From Symsagittifera roscoffensis (Eukaryota > Xenacoelomorpha > Acoela > Convolutidae): a DNA stretch of 64,000 bases. This document shows, in pieces, positions 10,126 through 21,715 of this stretch (positions are counted from its first letter, which is position 1; each line of letters starts with the position of its first letter). A model generated the notes under the pieces. It did no database searches. It saw nothing but the letters and a program-made list of their open reading frames with translations, and was not told where the DNA came from. The stretch covers positions 51,143,581 to 51,207,580 of the forward strand of contig NC_087066.1 of the NCBI RefSeq assembly GCF_963678635.1. Reading direction: 5' to 3'. A program made the position numbers and the translations under genes.

Positions 10126-11177
10126 ACTGGGAAATTAGTAAATGGAGGTTCAAAGCCCGAATGCAGTGGATCTTTCTGATCATCTATTCCTCGCAGTTTT
10201 ATGAACGAATCACTTGACGCATAATAAAAAAACTATTTGAAAATAATGTCAGTCTTTTGGATTTAGTAAAAAAAATCAATAAATTCTGTTTGAAACAAAA
10301 GATTGGGTTATTAATCAGATATCCGTGAGGCAAATTTAGTTTGGTCAACGTTGGCATTTTAACTAAAAGTACAAGTAATGTTGATAACAGGTTCCGGAAA
10401 CTGAGCTCAAGAAACACGTAACATAAAACTACTGGTTAATGTTAATTAACTCATAACTTACTTTTCCGCAACACCATCTCGTCAATCTTCCTAAAAAACA
10501 ATAAGAATATTAATATTAACAAGACTGCCCGTATATGAAGGCACTACTTTGAAGATGAGGATTTCCATTAATCTGTATCGCATTGTGTTTGGTAAAAAAA
10601 AAATAATAAAAATCTGTTAATTTAGGACAATATTGAACAAGTGAAAAAAAATTGAGTATACCAAATTAGTACGACCGGTTTACTTGCCGCAACTCATTTC
10701 ATAAGAACATTTTTGTAATGCGGGATAATTCGCCTCGTATAGATGAATCGCTGAATGTTTTTTGATCTCATAGAGTTTTCACAGCGCTAATAAATAAGTC
10801 TCATGGCCCAATGGCAATTTTCAAACCCAAAAATGTTACAAAATTAATCAGAGCTAAAAACTTTCTATATGTTTAATCACGGCGTCGAAATCTTCAATTG
10901 ATTTTAAAAAAAAATTGGTAAAAACTACTATTTTGATTGGCTAATTTGACTGAATAAAGAATACCATTTTAAGCATATATGATCCACATTTCTTCGAAAG
11001 TTGAAAAAAAAAATGTATGAAATTTATCTCGCCTTTGTGGTAAAGTTCACAACATTTAAATTCAAAACTAAATAACATTTTGAAAACTTCGTTGATTTTT
11101 GCAGCATGTTTTCAGGCTCCTATGCTCATGCATTAACGTAATGAAAACTGCTCTGCGCCGAATTTGCTAAATTTTAG
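10126..11177. other. Gene-free AT-rich interval
   Basis: No coding evidence, RNA gene or tandem repeat recognised. Confidence 0.5.
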
Positions 11178-11505
11178 CAGGGCGGGGGGTAAGGGCGGAC
11201 GCCCTTTTTCCCTTCAGGGATTCGAACCCCTGCCGACCCAAAGGGTCCCCCCTTTGGTACTGTTTAAGAAATCCATTTTTGGCCGACCGACCATAAAATT
11301 TTTCTAAAGGCGCCTTCGGTGCCAATGTATACTAATTTTGAAGTGGAGCGCGCGCCAAAAAAAAACAATTTTTTTCAAATTTTTTTGTCTTTTTAATGTT
11401 TGAGGAGAGCTTGGAAAGTCAATTTGGTCGACCTAAAAAAAATTCAAAATTTTCGAAAATTTTTTGAAAATCCGCCCCCTCGAGAAAATCCTAGATCCGC
11501 CCCTG
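11178..11505. mobile_element. hAT-like MITE family member with B-box-like segment
   Basis: The ends are CAGGGCGGGG (11178) and the reverse complement of CAGGGGCGGATCTAGG (to 11505), a CAGGGGCGG-type inverted terminus. The interior includes GGCGCCTTCGGTGCCAA. On the minus strand there is a GGTTCGAATCCC segment (plus 11218-11230) matching an RNA polymerase III B box. Relatives in this window lie near 14225, 33592, 39118, 45800, 49690, 52021 and 54160. No clean 8-bp target duplication was found, so hAT affiliation rests on the terminus only. Confidence 0.65.
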
Positions 11506-11506
11506 C

Positions 11507-11885
11507 CCCCACACGCCATATAAAGTACAAAAGGATAGATTTGGTTCCATGTAACAAATCAATTATGGCAAACAAGCTTCTTCAACCAATTTGGAACGAT
11601 TTTAAGACGGATTAAATCTCCGCTTACGCGATAATAGCACGAAATATATCGCGCGTTAATTGTCCCGAAGGGGCCAAAATGGCAATATTTAAACCCCCAT
11701 AACGTTACGAAAAAACATCACAGGTGAAATATCTTTTCAAATTTGAGCTCAAGACAACAACATTTTTTGAATGATATGAAAATTTCCGTCAAAAAGGACT
11801 AGTTAAAAAGTCTGGAGAAAAAAACTCACCCCGAGCACAAATATTCCGTTACTTTCGTATCGAAAGTCGGAACAATTATATTGTC
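11507..11885 (-). repeat. Dispersed repeat R1, minus copy
   Basis: The reverse complement of this segment matches 48975-49395 along nearly its whole length. Shared landmarks include CGACTTTCGATACGAAAGT, TTTCGTAAAGTTATG, a CGCGCGATATA-like stretch and a TTTATATGGC end. A shorter plus-oriented relative lies at about 12800-12957. No coding capacity recognised. Confidence 0.75.
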
Positions 11886-13704
11886 AATAGAACCCAATAT
11901 AATCAATTTTGATCCATGGGCGCTTGGTGGGGGTTGCCAAAGGTGACAGAAATTAAACACTCTCGAGACATTTTTACCGCTATCAACTAGTTTTGTCAAA
12001 CAGTCTATCTATAGTCTTAGGGTAGAGACCCCTATGACGGAGGAACCGATTGATGGTAAACTAATTTCGGCCAATTAAAATTGAGTATTCAAAAACTTCC
12101 AAGAAATTGCGAAAGTTTCACTAAAACTAAAAAATTCAGGCCATTAAAACTTAGCGAAAGCAAAGTTAGCAGACGCATTAACTCATTGGAAAAAAATGCA
12201 ATATTTCAAAGATACTTTTTAAAAATCGAATGAGAAAACAAAAATTTTAGCCGATACCTGCAGAAGCAAATTTTTGCTGTTCTGCTAAAAGTCATTTTCT
12301 GCTAATTTTGATTTCAATTTTGTGCAAAACCATTCCGTGAATAGGAATGTCTAACGATACTGATTGGTTGAAAATTTTCCATCATTCCGTCTCTCTACCA
12401 CAAGAATATTCCCAATCAACCTACAAGATACAGTAGAAGTTATGGAGTTTGATCCATCTCGAATTGCCATTGAGCTGACATAAGTCCATTTAGAGAAAAA
12501 AAAAATAGCTCTCGCTCATCTTAGAAAATCTTCATTCATATGTAATTACGCTATTGGTAAGCTGCATTTATATCAATAGATGTTACCCATATGCTAAGGA
12601 CTTTAAATTTGTACGTCATTGATCAAGTTTTTGATTTGTAACATTGGGTTTCTGTTTTTTGACTTCGGATCATGTATCCTCTGCCGGTTTTTCTACCGGG
12701 ATCTTTTGGCAAAGTATTTTAAGTCCAGATTTTGTATGTAGCTGTATCTTTTCGTTCCAAACTTTGAGAAAAGTGATCGAATATTTGTGGTTGCGGTGGT
12801 TTTTCTCCAGACAAATTTTCGACTTTTCAGCTAACCAAATTTTTTTAGACAGATTCTTTTATAGCAGACGAAAGGTATTGTTGTTTTCAGCTCAAATTTT
12901 TGAAATATTCACCTTTGATCATTTTCGTAAAGTTATGGGGGTTAAATATTTCCAATAAAGCCAACTAAAACAAATAAGGAGCGATCGGTTTTGCCCCGCA
13001 CCGGAGTTTCAAGAATAAAACCGATTATAATGGAAAAACGATGTCCAAAATGTCATTATAAACCATTATTGTTGCAAATTTACTTGAAATTTTGAAAGAA
13101 TTTTTTTATTGTACCATTCGAAAGATATTGTTGTTTTAAGCTCAAATAAAAAAAAATATTTTGCTAGATTTCCACTCAAATTCGCATAGATCATTTTTTC
13201 TTTCAAACAATTATCTCAAAAATTTCTGGACGCAAAATATCTCTGTCAAAGTGTCTGGAAACGGTATCTACTAGTTGTTATAATTTTCTATTGCTTTAAT
13301 AATTCGTTTCTAAAATTGAGGAAAGTCTGAAGTCAATGAGACATACTTAAGCTCATTCTTCTTGAGGAATTTTATCGATAAAAAATTTGCAGCGTACAAA
13401 ACAATGACTGATAAACATGTTACAGGAAAGTATAAGCCAGGAAAAGATATTATATAATATTTCAATTAGAGCACCAACAAAACTTATTTAGTTTGTGATA
13501 TCCCTAAACATATCCAGTTCAGGATTGTTGGTATTGGCTTATTAAAGACAAAATTTATGAACAGTTTTGCGGTTTGAGCTTTTTTCTTTTTTTTTTCAAA
13601 TAAATTCTTAAACCGCTCAAAAATTTCTTAAAACCCTCAAAAATTTCTTAAAACACTCAAAAACTGCTTTCAACACTTCAATTTTGCTTCAAAATTTGGT
13701 GCTG
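11886..13704. other. Gene-free interval with R1 fragment
   Basis: It holds a partial plus-oriented R1 copy at about 12800-12957 and a weaker similar stretch near 13100-13215. The 104-codon plus ORF at 12644-12958 is largely R1 sequence and is not called as a gene. Nothing else is seen. Confidence 0.5.
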
Positions 13705-14019
13705 CTATCCTGACCTTTCACTTGTGACCTCTACTGATGTTTGACTTCTGACCTCTACTGACCTTTGACTTGTGACCTTTACTGACGTTTTGCTTGTGAC
13801 CTCTACTGACCTTTCACTTGTAACCTTTACTGACATTTGACTTGTGACCTCTACTGACCTTTCACTTGTGACCTTTACTGACCTTTCGACTCCATTGCGC
13901 AGGATGACGATGAGGAGAAGGCCGAATAGAGACAGACAGAATGCGAGAGCCAGCAGAAGTTTGTGCACGATCAGTTTAAAAGACTTGACCACGTCAAACT
14001 CATCTTCCAAATCTGCCAT
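13705..14019 (-). CDS. Small single-pass membrane protein with octapeptide repeats
   Basis: An intact 104-aa ORF. Residues 1-20 are a mixed-charge N-terminus (MADLEDEFDVVKSFK). Residues 21-40 form one strongly hydrophobic segment (LLLALAFCLSLFGLLLIVIL). Residues 45-104 are about 7.5 tandem copies of an eight-residue unit, SV(K/E)VTS(E/Q)R, encoded by a 24-bp DNA repeat with SVKVTS and SVEVTS alternating at first. The ATG context GAAATATGG is favourable. No family recognised. The short acidic N-terminus and Arg41 after the hydrophobic segment suggest a single-pass protein, topology uncertain. The repeats keep frame over more than seven units and substitutions are mostly conservative, which argues for a translated gene. 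A fortuitous ORF through a minisatellite remains possible. Confidence 0.5.
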   Translation of the reverse strand: MADLEDEFDVVKSFKLIVHKLLLALAFCLSLFGLLLIVILRNGVERSVKVTSERSVEVTSQMSVKVTSERSVEVTSKTSVKVTSQRSVEVRSQTSVEVTSERSG

Positions 14020-14224
14020 ATTTCAACTGTTTCCTTTCTTCGACTCTTCGTTCCTCAATTCGCCTGGACATATAAAACACGTATTTTTTTCTCTTTTTTT
14101 ATACAGTCCATAGTTTGCATGAAACAAAAATTGCTGATCAAAAAAGCTGTTCAACTGATGACAATGACTTTGTTTGATATTCAATTTATCAGAACAAAGT
14201 CATTTAAAATATCTGTAGGATTTT

Positions 14225-14345
14225 CAGGGGCGGATCTAGGGTTTTCTCGAGGAGGTATTTTCAAAAAATTTTGACGACCTATTTTTCTAGGTCGGCCAAA
14301 CTGATTTTTCGAGCTCTCTAAGTATCAGAGGGAAAAGTTTTTCAC
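14225..14345. repeat. hAT-like MITE fragment
   Basis: It begins CAGGGGCGGATCTAGGGTTT and continues with TTCTCGAGG and TTCAAAAAATTTTGACG, matching the right end of the 11178-11505 element in reverse orientation. Only one end is recognisable. Confidence 0.65.
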
Positions 14346-14751
14346 AATTCAAATAAATTTTGGCAAAAATTTTGCTTCTCAAGAATTCGTAAGTTCGTTC
14401 AGGGCACTTCAAATGAGCAAACAACTTTTTTTTTCATATTATTCTGACAAATTTTACAATTTACAATATTCAAATTTCACAATAATCAATTTCTGTTGCG
14501 CGGGTTTTAATGCGGCATTTTTGTGAGCAAAAGTTGCAAGATAAAAGAAATTGAACAGTTTTTCTGCATACTGGATTTTCTGTTTTCTAGGCATTGCCAG
14601 GAAATATAATAGTGTTTGATAGGTTTTTTTTTAAGTTTTGAGAATGTGAGAGTTGAATTTCATATTTTGTTATAGCAATAGATGTGGCGCTCGTCTCAAT
14701 GGTTGACGTGCTGATTTTGAATTTTGGCAGTTATGGAAAAACGGTAGCTGT

Positions 14752-15160
14752 TGAGTTATGTCGTTGAGGTTAACTCATAGAGTAATTTCGGATAGGGTAC
14801 ATCGTCTGCTCGTCACGCTATCTAATTTTCGGCCGGATAGATTCGTGCAACTTCTTAGTCTAATACCGATCCTACTCTTACTCTTATATCTACTAGTCTC
14901 AGGGTGTTTAACTAGTCTATGCTAGGCTCAATAGATCTAGAGTATACTGGCTTATTGCGTCCGCTGAAGTTCTCTTGGAGAGGCAACTAATTTCTAAGTT
15001 AAATTCAAATCTCTCTGGTGCTGAAATTACAAGTAATTTCAGCATTTACAAATAAGTGGGTTGTTAGTTGGATGGATTATGATTGGTTAATAGTAAACAT
15101 TTTACAGTGGTAAAATATCTAATTTATCAAATAATAAAATGTAGTTTAGATCAGGCTCCA
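14752..15160 (-). repeat. 3' LTR
   Basis: 409 bp, the same length as the LTR at 32557-32965 and about 96% identical by eye. The inner edge on the minus strand has only a weak purine-rich tract (GGATGGG) where a polypurine tract is expected. Confidence 0.92.
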
Positions 15161-16780
15161 CCCATCCAGGGCTTACAGATTTTTTTAGAACTATCTTTCT
15201 TCTCTGCAATTTGAAGGATGGATGATGAACGTTGGTATTTGGCGAACATCATTTTCTTATCCGGTGCCTCTTGAAGAAGAACGTTCCAGGACGCTGGAAT
15301 CAGGGATAGGAAGTTATTATTGCGTCATTCGACAACGACTGTGACTCCCAGTGAAATCAATCAGATTTCAAAATGGTTTGCTATGTCAGGTTTTTTTTTG
15401 TATTAGTAGAGAACTGTTTTGTGTGCAGCCTTGTCGGGAATTGGCGTGAAGATCGTGTTTGGAAGGGATGCCTTGTAACTCGATATGTACGTATACTTGA
15501 GCATCGAGGTGGTCATTGGTCTAGTTCAATGAAGTCCTTTTCTACGAAGTCAAGTCGTACTCTAAATCCTTTGAGTCGTGATTGTGGACGGCATGTCGGT
15601 TGTGTTTAGCCATTCTTTTGTGCAATTGTGATGGGATCATCTTGTCTTTGGATGTTCGTCTTTGTTGTTGTGTATGATCTATATATGGCAAAGTATGATT
15701 TACATTTTATAAATTTATGTTAATTTGGTTTTTTAATCATGAACTTAGTAAGTCGTTTTCACAAAAGCGTTTTGTTTTAGTTCAGTTATTTGGAAGAGTT
15801 ACTCACCCTTGAGTACCTCTTATTAAAAATAGAAGTGCGGTCACAAAGCGTGGATGTAGCGCGGTGGGTTAGGCTGGCTATAGAGCATGCTCAGGACGTC
15901 CTTCTCTGGTGGGTTATGCCAGGAGTGGGAGTATGATTGCATGCTGTTTCTTTGAGAGGTCCTATTTTGTGATAACGTTTTATGTTTTTTTGTTGGTCTT
16001 TCTTATGTTACTTTGGTTGTGTCCTTTTTTCAAAAATCAAATTGTTTTTGGTATGGGTTTGTCTTGCGACTTTTTTGTGTTTTATTATTTCTTTCTTAGA
16101 CTTTATAATAGTCTTCAAAAGAATAATTTATCAAGTTTTAAGCTGGGTTAATCCGGTTTGGGTACCGTTGGTTTTCTTTTTTTAGTCATGCTGTTACTTT
16201 ATGATGTGTGGTGTTTAGTAAGCTGCGTTGGTTTGTTTGGTTTAGTATATAATTCCTTTCCAACCGGGTTAAAGGAAAGCTTGAAACTTGTTATCGTGTG
16301 TTAGAGTTGTTTATAGTGAAAGCTTGGAACTTAAGATCTTTATTTAAGCAATTCTTCGTGGGCGAGCTGTGCGAGTTTGGATAGAATTCTTGTGCGAATG
16401 AATGAAAATCTTGAAAATTTTAGTACTGCTTTCTCATTTTATGAACTTAGTGCATTGAATTTGAATTTTATTGCGTTTTGGGGAAGTTTAAAATTATAAA
16501 TTGTCATCGTACTTAATTTTACTGCTTCGTGGGGAAATAATTTATAGATGAAATTACTACAATAGGTATGAATTTTACTACATTATTTAGTGCTAAAGAT
16601 TAAGAAATTTGAGTATAATTTAACAAGTTTGTATTTTTATTTGTCTTTTTCTGTTTTGTAGATGATTGTGGTGTGAAAACTAAAAGAATAAATTAAAAAT
16701 TGATAAAAAATGGTTAGTATACATTTGAATTTATTAGTTAAAAGTATTTTGAATTATAGTTACCTTAGTCTTCTGGGAAA
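15161..16780 (-). other. 3' internal non-coding region of the LTR element
   Basis: 1.6 kb between ORF C and the 3' LTR, T/G-rich on the plus strand. No persuasive ORF was found on the minus strand; plus-strand ORFs here (15373-15609, 15909-16185) are low-complexity antisense frames. Confidence 0.5.
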
Positions 16781-17285
16781 AAGCCGGGGGGAAGATGTCG
16801 TGAATCATGTCTGATGTTGTTAGTAACTTGGCTAGTATGCGTATGATGTTTTTAGTTTGTAGTAGTGGCCAAAGCAATTGAAGTGCCTTGATGGTGTTTA
16901 GTTCTTCTGTGCCTACTGCAAACTCGTAAGGTGTGTTTTGGATGAGGTTATATATTTTATGGTTTTATTCAGTATTGTGAATGAATTCTAGAATGGGTAT
17001 TTCAATAGGTGTGATAAATTCATGCGGGATAAGGAAGGGTCTTGGTTTTTCGGCATTGAAGGTCTTTGTGATGGGACAGAATATATACATTTGGGTAACT
17101 GGGTCATAGTTGCGGAGGATGCCGTGTAGGTTAGTATCTTTAATGCAATATGTAAAATTTAGAAAAAATGGTGACGTGTATTTTGAGTTAAGAAACTGAA
17201 AACGATGGTGAGGTTGTCTTGATGGGGTGTGCTAATCAAAATGATTTTGTATAAAACGATAATATGTATATGTGTGCGTTTGTTT
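16781..17285 (-). pseudogene. Degenerate accessory ORF C
   Basis: The minus strand reads as protein-like sequence for about 165 codons with only about two internal stops and no obvious initiator. Readable stretches include LHGILRNYDPVTQMYIFCPI and PYEFAVGTEELNTIKALQLL. Composition is balanced rather than low-complexity, unlike the neighbouring T/G-rich DNA. No family recognised. It may be an extra 3' gene or the former C-terminal exon of ORF B, which ends just upstream. Confidence 0.45.
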
Positions 17286-17363
17286 AGTGCGTAACATAAG
17301 ATCGTGGGAACAGTGCAAATCGTGTTCCTGTGGTGAAAGAAAGTGAAAGGTTAGTGAAAATAA

Positions 17364-18458
17364 CTAAAATTTATCATAGAAGCTCTCGTATGCTTGAATA
17401 TCAACTAGTGATTCGGAAATAATATGATCATGCTTTCTATCAAAAATATTAAGCGTAAATACAAATGATGTTTTAATGAAAAGTTTTTCTGTTAGTTGCG
17501 GGTTTGCGAAGCGGTCTTCATCTAAAAATTGATCTTGATTAGGGCGGATGATATTATGATCGTAGTATTCTATTGCAAAATCGTTAGCTCGGGGTGCGGT
17601 GAATGTTTTTAATAATTTTTTATATCCAACGTAAGTAAATTGTCGAGGTGTTAGTGTTGTGGTTAGTCTGTATAACATGTTTTTATTTTTCTCGATACTT
17701 TCAGCAGTATTAGCTAATGGTAGGCAGCGGGGGTTAGTATAATGATAATAAGCTGTCCAATGAAGTGTTGGCATTACAACGTGCTCATCAACAAAATTGC
17801 GTGTATCGTTAGTTATGGTAGGTGTATTTAATGTATAATGCGGAAATGATGGTAGGGTGATTTCTAGAAAGTTTTTCGTTTTTGTGTGTTCTGGGTGGTT
17901 GATGTATTCTCGGGTTGTTCCGGGTTTGGTTGGGAATTGTTGATTTGGGATTTTTCGTTTAAAAGTGCGATAAGCTCGGTTAGTACTGGTAGGTGTTTCA
18001 GTGGATGTGGATGATTGTGGTAATGATGGAGTGTAAGCTGAAGAGGGTGTAGCAGTTGGTGGATTTGAGGATGTTATTGTGGATGATAGTTGATGTATTG
18101 TAAGGGTGTTGGGGTGCATTAATTGTTGTTGTAAAGTTTTAAAATTGTCGAGTTCTGCGGAAATTTGGATGGTATCTGGGGAGTTATTATGTGATCTGTC
18201 GGAATGAAATGGAGAATAGGTTGGGGTTACTTGGGAAGCGTAAGAAGGAGTGGAAAGGGATGGGAGTGGATGAGTGGATTGGATGGGTTGAAAAGGGGGT
18301 TGCGAAAAAACTGAGGAGTTGGTCTGGGTATGAGTAGAGGGAGATGGTTCGGATTCTGCAAATTCGTCGGGGGTTTCTACATTAGCGTTATTAAATTGTG
18401 AGATTGTATGAAAAACTGAAATATCTGAGTTAGTATCAAAATTCGTGCTTGATGACAT
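17364..18458 (-). CDS. Accessory ORF B of the LTR element, intact, unknown function
   Basis: An uninterrupted 364-aa ORF between the envelope region and the 3' LTR. Residues 1-165 are Ser/Thr/Pro-rich and disordered-looking. From about residue 166 a basic patch (RTFKRKIP) leads into a folded-looking domain with many aromatic residues (LHWTAYYHYTNPRC, RQFTYVGYKKLLKTF) and a strand-rich end (FVFTLNIFDRKHD, VDIQAYESF). No signal peptide or membrane segment. It starts 265 nt after the env ORF stop. It is the longest intact non-pol frame in an otherwise damaged element. Its C-terminal pattern resembles that of ORF A. A regulatory or RNA/nucleic-acid-binding role is a guess only. Confidence 0.65.
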   Translation of the reverse strand: MSSSTNFDTNSDISVFHTISQFNNANVETPDEFAESEPSPSTHTQTNSSVFSQPPFQPIQSTHPLPSLSTPSYASQVTPTYSPFHSDRSHNNSPDTIQISAELDNFKTLQQQLMHPNTLTIHQLSSTITSSNPPTATPSSAYTPSLPQSSTSTETPTSTNRAYRTFKRKIPNQQFPTKPGTTREYINHPEHTKTKNFLEITLPSFPHYTLNTPTITNDTRNFVDEHVVMPTLHWTAYYHYTNPRCLPLANTAESIEKNKNMLYRLTTTLTPRQFTYVGYKKLLKTFTAPRANDFAIEYYDHNIIRPNQDQFLDEDRFANPQLTEKLFIKTSFVFTLNIFDRKHDHIISESLVDIQAYESFYDKF

Positions 18459-18722
18459 ATTAATAATTGGAAAATCGGGTGGTGGGAAAGCAAAAAGTGG
18501 GATAATTGGGATTTGAGTTTGGACGTTGGCTGGGTGGGAATTTGAGCGATGGAGGGATCCAAGTTGTCAGCTCATCGTGGGCTAAAAAAATGATTATTTC
18601 GAGATTGAAAAGTGGTGGTGTGAGGTTGTTTTATAATTTGTTCATATGGTTTATCATTTTGTTCATGATTTGTCATTATGTGCTGAATAGGGCTTTGCGC
18701 TGTTTTTGGTCTAAAATTTGGG

Positions 18723-21179
18723 TTATTTGTGATTGCTAGGTTTCGAAAATTTCGGGGAACTAATGATAATGGATGGTTTTGTGGTAGGGTTGGTATCTGT
18801 AGGTGTTGTGTCTACTTTATTATGTTCCTCGTTATATGTGTTTGGTCTTGTGGATATTTTTGTATTATATTCTTTTATTTGTGCATCTAGAAGTATTTTA
18901 TTGATTGATGATGAAAAAATTCCAAAAAATCCTGCAAATAGTATACGTGCTACACATGCTTGTCGGTTTACTTGTGTGTGTATACCGCATGTGTTATAGA
19001 TTCCTTTTAACAGTGAGAAAAGAAATCCTATAAAATTAAACATGGCGTATAAGATAGCTAATTTTTCTGAGATGTAATAGGGCCATCCTAGAAAAGCTAG
19101 AATTTCGTTCTTTAGGGTGACAAAACTGAAAATATTTATAGGTGAAATATTTTGTGGTCTGTATTTTTTACCGTTTAAATATATGTAGTCTTTAATTTCT
19201 TTAAAATATCCGCTGTAGTCTTGTGTATAAATGTCTGCAAATCCTGTGGTTTCGGCAAGTTTTTTTAAATTTTGGTCAATTGATTGTCAATGTATCGTGT
19301 CCATTTGTGTTAATAATTCCTGAAACTGTTGTGTTCTAATGTGATTTTGGATATCAGATTTACAATATATTCCAATTGATTGTAAATCAATATTTGGATT
19401 ACGAGCGATCGCTCTGATGCTTTCGGGTGAAAACTTTTTGAGTGGTTGCAATAATGTAGGATACGGTGTAAGTAGGTAGTATTTATCTTCGTCAGGGTTT
19501 AATTGTACGACATTGTGGTTATTTTCTGATCCACATGGGAGATCGGTATCCCAAAAATATGTTCGTCTTGAAAGTGCGTCGACAAAATGTACTTTATTTT
19601 TATAGAATATGGGGATTCTTTTATAACAACGTTTGTTTTCAAAAACATGTAATGGTGATACTTTTTTGGTGCAAGTATAGAACCATAAAATTTTTCCTTC
19701 ATAGTCAAGAAAATTTAATCTGTTTTCTGATAATAAGTATCCTGCGTAAGGTATTTTTAGTACTGCTAATGCGAGTGATTGTAAGATTTGTGTTCTTTCT
19801 AATTCGCATAGTTGATGAAGTGTTTCTAATTCAGAAAGTGACATTTCTTGGACAATTCTACTAATTGTATAGTCTAATTTCATGTCTAAGTGGATATCAT
19901 AATGAATATTACAAAAATAGGTGCTATTCATTAGTGATAATTCTTGTAAACGTGTGCTTTTACTGTCATATGGTTTTAGTTTTCCAACAGGTTGACCTTT
20001 GCTTTTATAAAAGTTAACTAGGACGTATGATGTCCCTTCGTTAATAGGGTGACTTGTGGCATAAGGGTCAAATTTTTTTTTTCCAGTGATCATGTCGAAA
20101 CCTTTTTCGTATTCGACAAGTATTTCAGAGTATTGTGTTTTATAAAGTGGATTGCTATATTTACATGCGAATTCTGTTTCGTAATAGACTTGAAAACGTG
20201 TTAATTTACTTTCTATATCATGGATGTTTTTGAAATCAGTGCTTTGTTTACGAGATTGGTTCACTTGTTCGTATGGGATTGATTCAATAAAATTTTTTTC
20301 ATGAAATTTTATCATTCGAGCATGTATTTTGCTACTTGAAATGTTGTGCATGTATCTTCGGAAAACCAAACAATTGTTGCTTGGGTCCTTGTTGTAGGGT
20401 CACAATAACCTTGATCATTTTTACAAGGTAATCTAATTCCTTGATATATCATGGTGTTATCAGTTAAATCTCGTGTGAGTTGTATTTTTTCAAGTTGTAT
20501 TTTCCAATCGAAAAACATTATTTGTTGATATCCTTTTATTTTTGTGTCTGCTTTGCAGTTTGAAGGGTCCTTTATTCCAATATGTGGTATCCAGTGTTTA
20601 CCGTGTATGTCATAAGTCAATCGCCCGTGTGCGCCGTTATATGGATTTTTTCGTCTAATTTAATATGTCCTTGATATCGTTAAAGTTCTGCTTGATGTAC
20701 AGAATCGGCAAAGACATGAAAAATTACTATTTTTCTGTCTGTGTTTTTATTTCTTGTTAGATTTAGTCTGAGTAATTCGTTTTTACAATCGTCGTGGTTT
20801 AGGTGTAAAAGACGTTCTAAATCACTTTGGTAAAATGATTCGTGATCAAGTCGGTTCTTATTTCCGTTGGAAACTTGTGAACAATGTACTTTCTTTTCGA
20901 AAAATGTTGCTGTAAACTTATATCCTGTGACTGTTGTTGCTCGGGCTTTTGAGTACAATGTTGCTGTTACATTTTTAGTTTCTATAGCTTGTGGTTCTGT
21001 TTCGCTTTGTGATACTTGATTTATTGCATATTTGTGTAGTGTTTTTGTTCGTTTTCTTCACAATCATAGTGTGTTACTAAAAAATTATGGGGTCCTGTGC
21101 GAGGAGAAGGATTTGTGTTTTGGTCGGAAGTTATTAGAAAAAAGATGTGTTGAAATGTTAATATTTTTAGAATATACAT
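18723..21179 (-). pseudogene. Envelope-like glycoprotein ORF, broken
   Basis: It lies after integrase and ORF A, the usual place of env. The Met at 21179 opens a short hydrophobic leader (about 17 residues, signal-peptide-like), overlapping the end of ORF A by 13 nt. A Cys-containing ectodomain follows in several frames (about 20958-20680, 20620-20312, 20369-19287). The C-terminal part (to 18723) has two hydrophobic segments, then a Ser/Thr/Pro-rich tail of about 55 residues. Breaks seen: a frame change near 21030, disruption around 20640-20680, a one-base shift near 20335 in an A-run, and an in-frame stop at 19287-19289 after which the same frame continues. Fusion-protein class cannot be assigned from reading alone; a class III (gB-like) type is a weak suspicion. 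Confidence 0.6.
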
Positions 21180-21715
21180 GTGAATGATAATCCTGAGTAT
21201 GGGTCATAAATTGTTATGTAACCAATTGTGTTTTTCGTATATCTATCGTATTTGTATATTACTTCAAGGGTTATAAGTGGTGGTGGTAGTGATTGAGTTG
21301 TTATATTTGGTGGATTTAATGGATAGGGGTGTTGAACAATATTATTAAGTTTGATCGTGATTTCAAATTTTAATTGGAGACTATTTTGTTGAAGTATTTG
21401 AATATTGTGTTCTCGAATATCTTCGTGGATATCTTGTCTATATTGTAATCTATTGAGTGCCCAACTGTGGAGTCGGTTACTTTCTTGGTGTTGTCCAAAC
21501 AACGGGGGAGGTGCTACGAATGTGTTCCAATCTAAACGTAAAGGGGTATTTGATGATGATTGTTCTCGGTATCTAGCGTCGAGGTTATTTGGAAAATTCA
21601 AAGGAAAAAGTGTCGGTGAGATTTGACTTAATGATGGTGTTGACGGGAGTGATAATGTTTCTGGTAATGATGATAGTGTTGTATCAGTAGAGATATCTAT
21701 TGGATCATTTACCAA
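21167..21715 (-). CDS. Accessory ORF A of the LTR element
   Basis: 182 aa from the first Met. The same frame stays open upstream to about 22000, adding a further Ser/Pro-rich stretch without a clear initiator. The N-terminal part is Ser/Thr/Pro/Leu-rich. The C-terminal part (LNRLQYRQDIHEDIREHN, LKFEITIKLNN, ITLEVIYKYDRY, IYDPYSGLSF) looks folded. It ends inside the start of the envelope-like ORF. Position between pol and env is unusual for Ty3/Gypsy elements. Possible distant similarity to the C-terminus of ORF B; function unknown. It could also be expressed by splicing. Confidence 0.5.
   Translation of the reverse strand: MVNDPIDISTDTTLSSLPETLSLPSTPSLSQISPTLFPLNFPNNLDARYREQSSSNTPLRLDWNTFVAPPPLFGQHQESNRLHSWALNRLQYRQDIHEDIREHNIQILQQNSLQLKFEITIKLNNIVQHPYPLNPPNITTQSLPPPLITLEVIYKYDRYTKNTIGYITIYDPYSGLSFTCIF

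Noticed and set aside
12644-12958. 104-codon plus ORF
   Set aside because: Its second half is the R1 repeat; Phe-rich, no start context or splice support.
14690-14740. tRNA-like wording (GGCGCTCGTC, AATGGTTGACGTGCTG) before the LTR element
   Set aside because: A faint A-box resemblance only; no cloverleaf or B box could be drawn.
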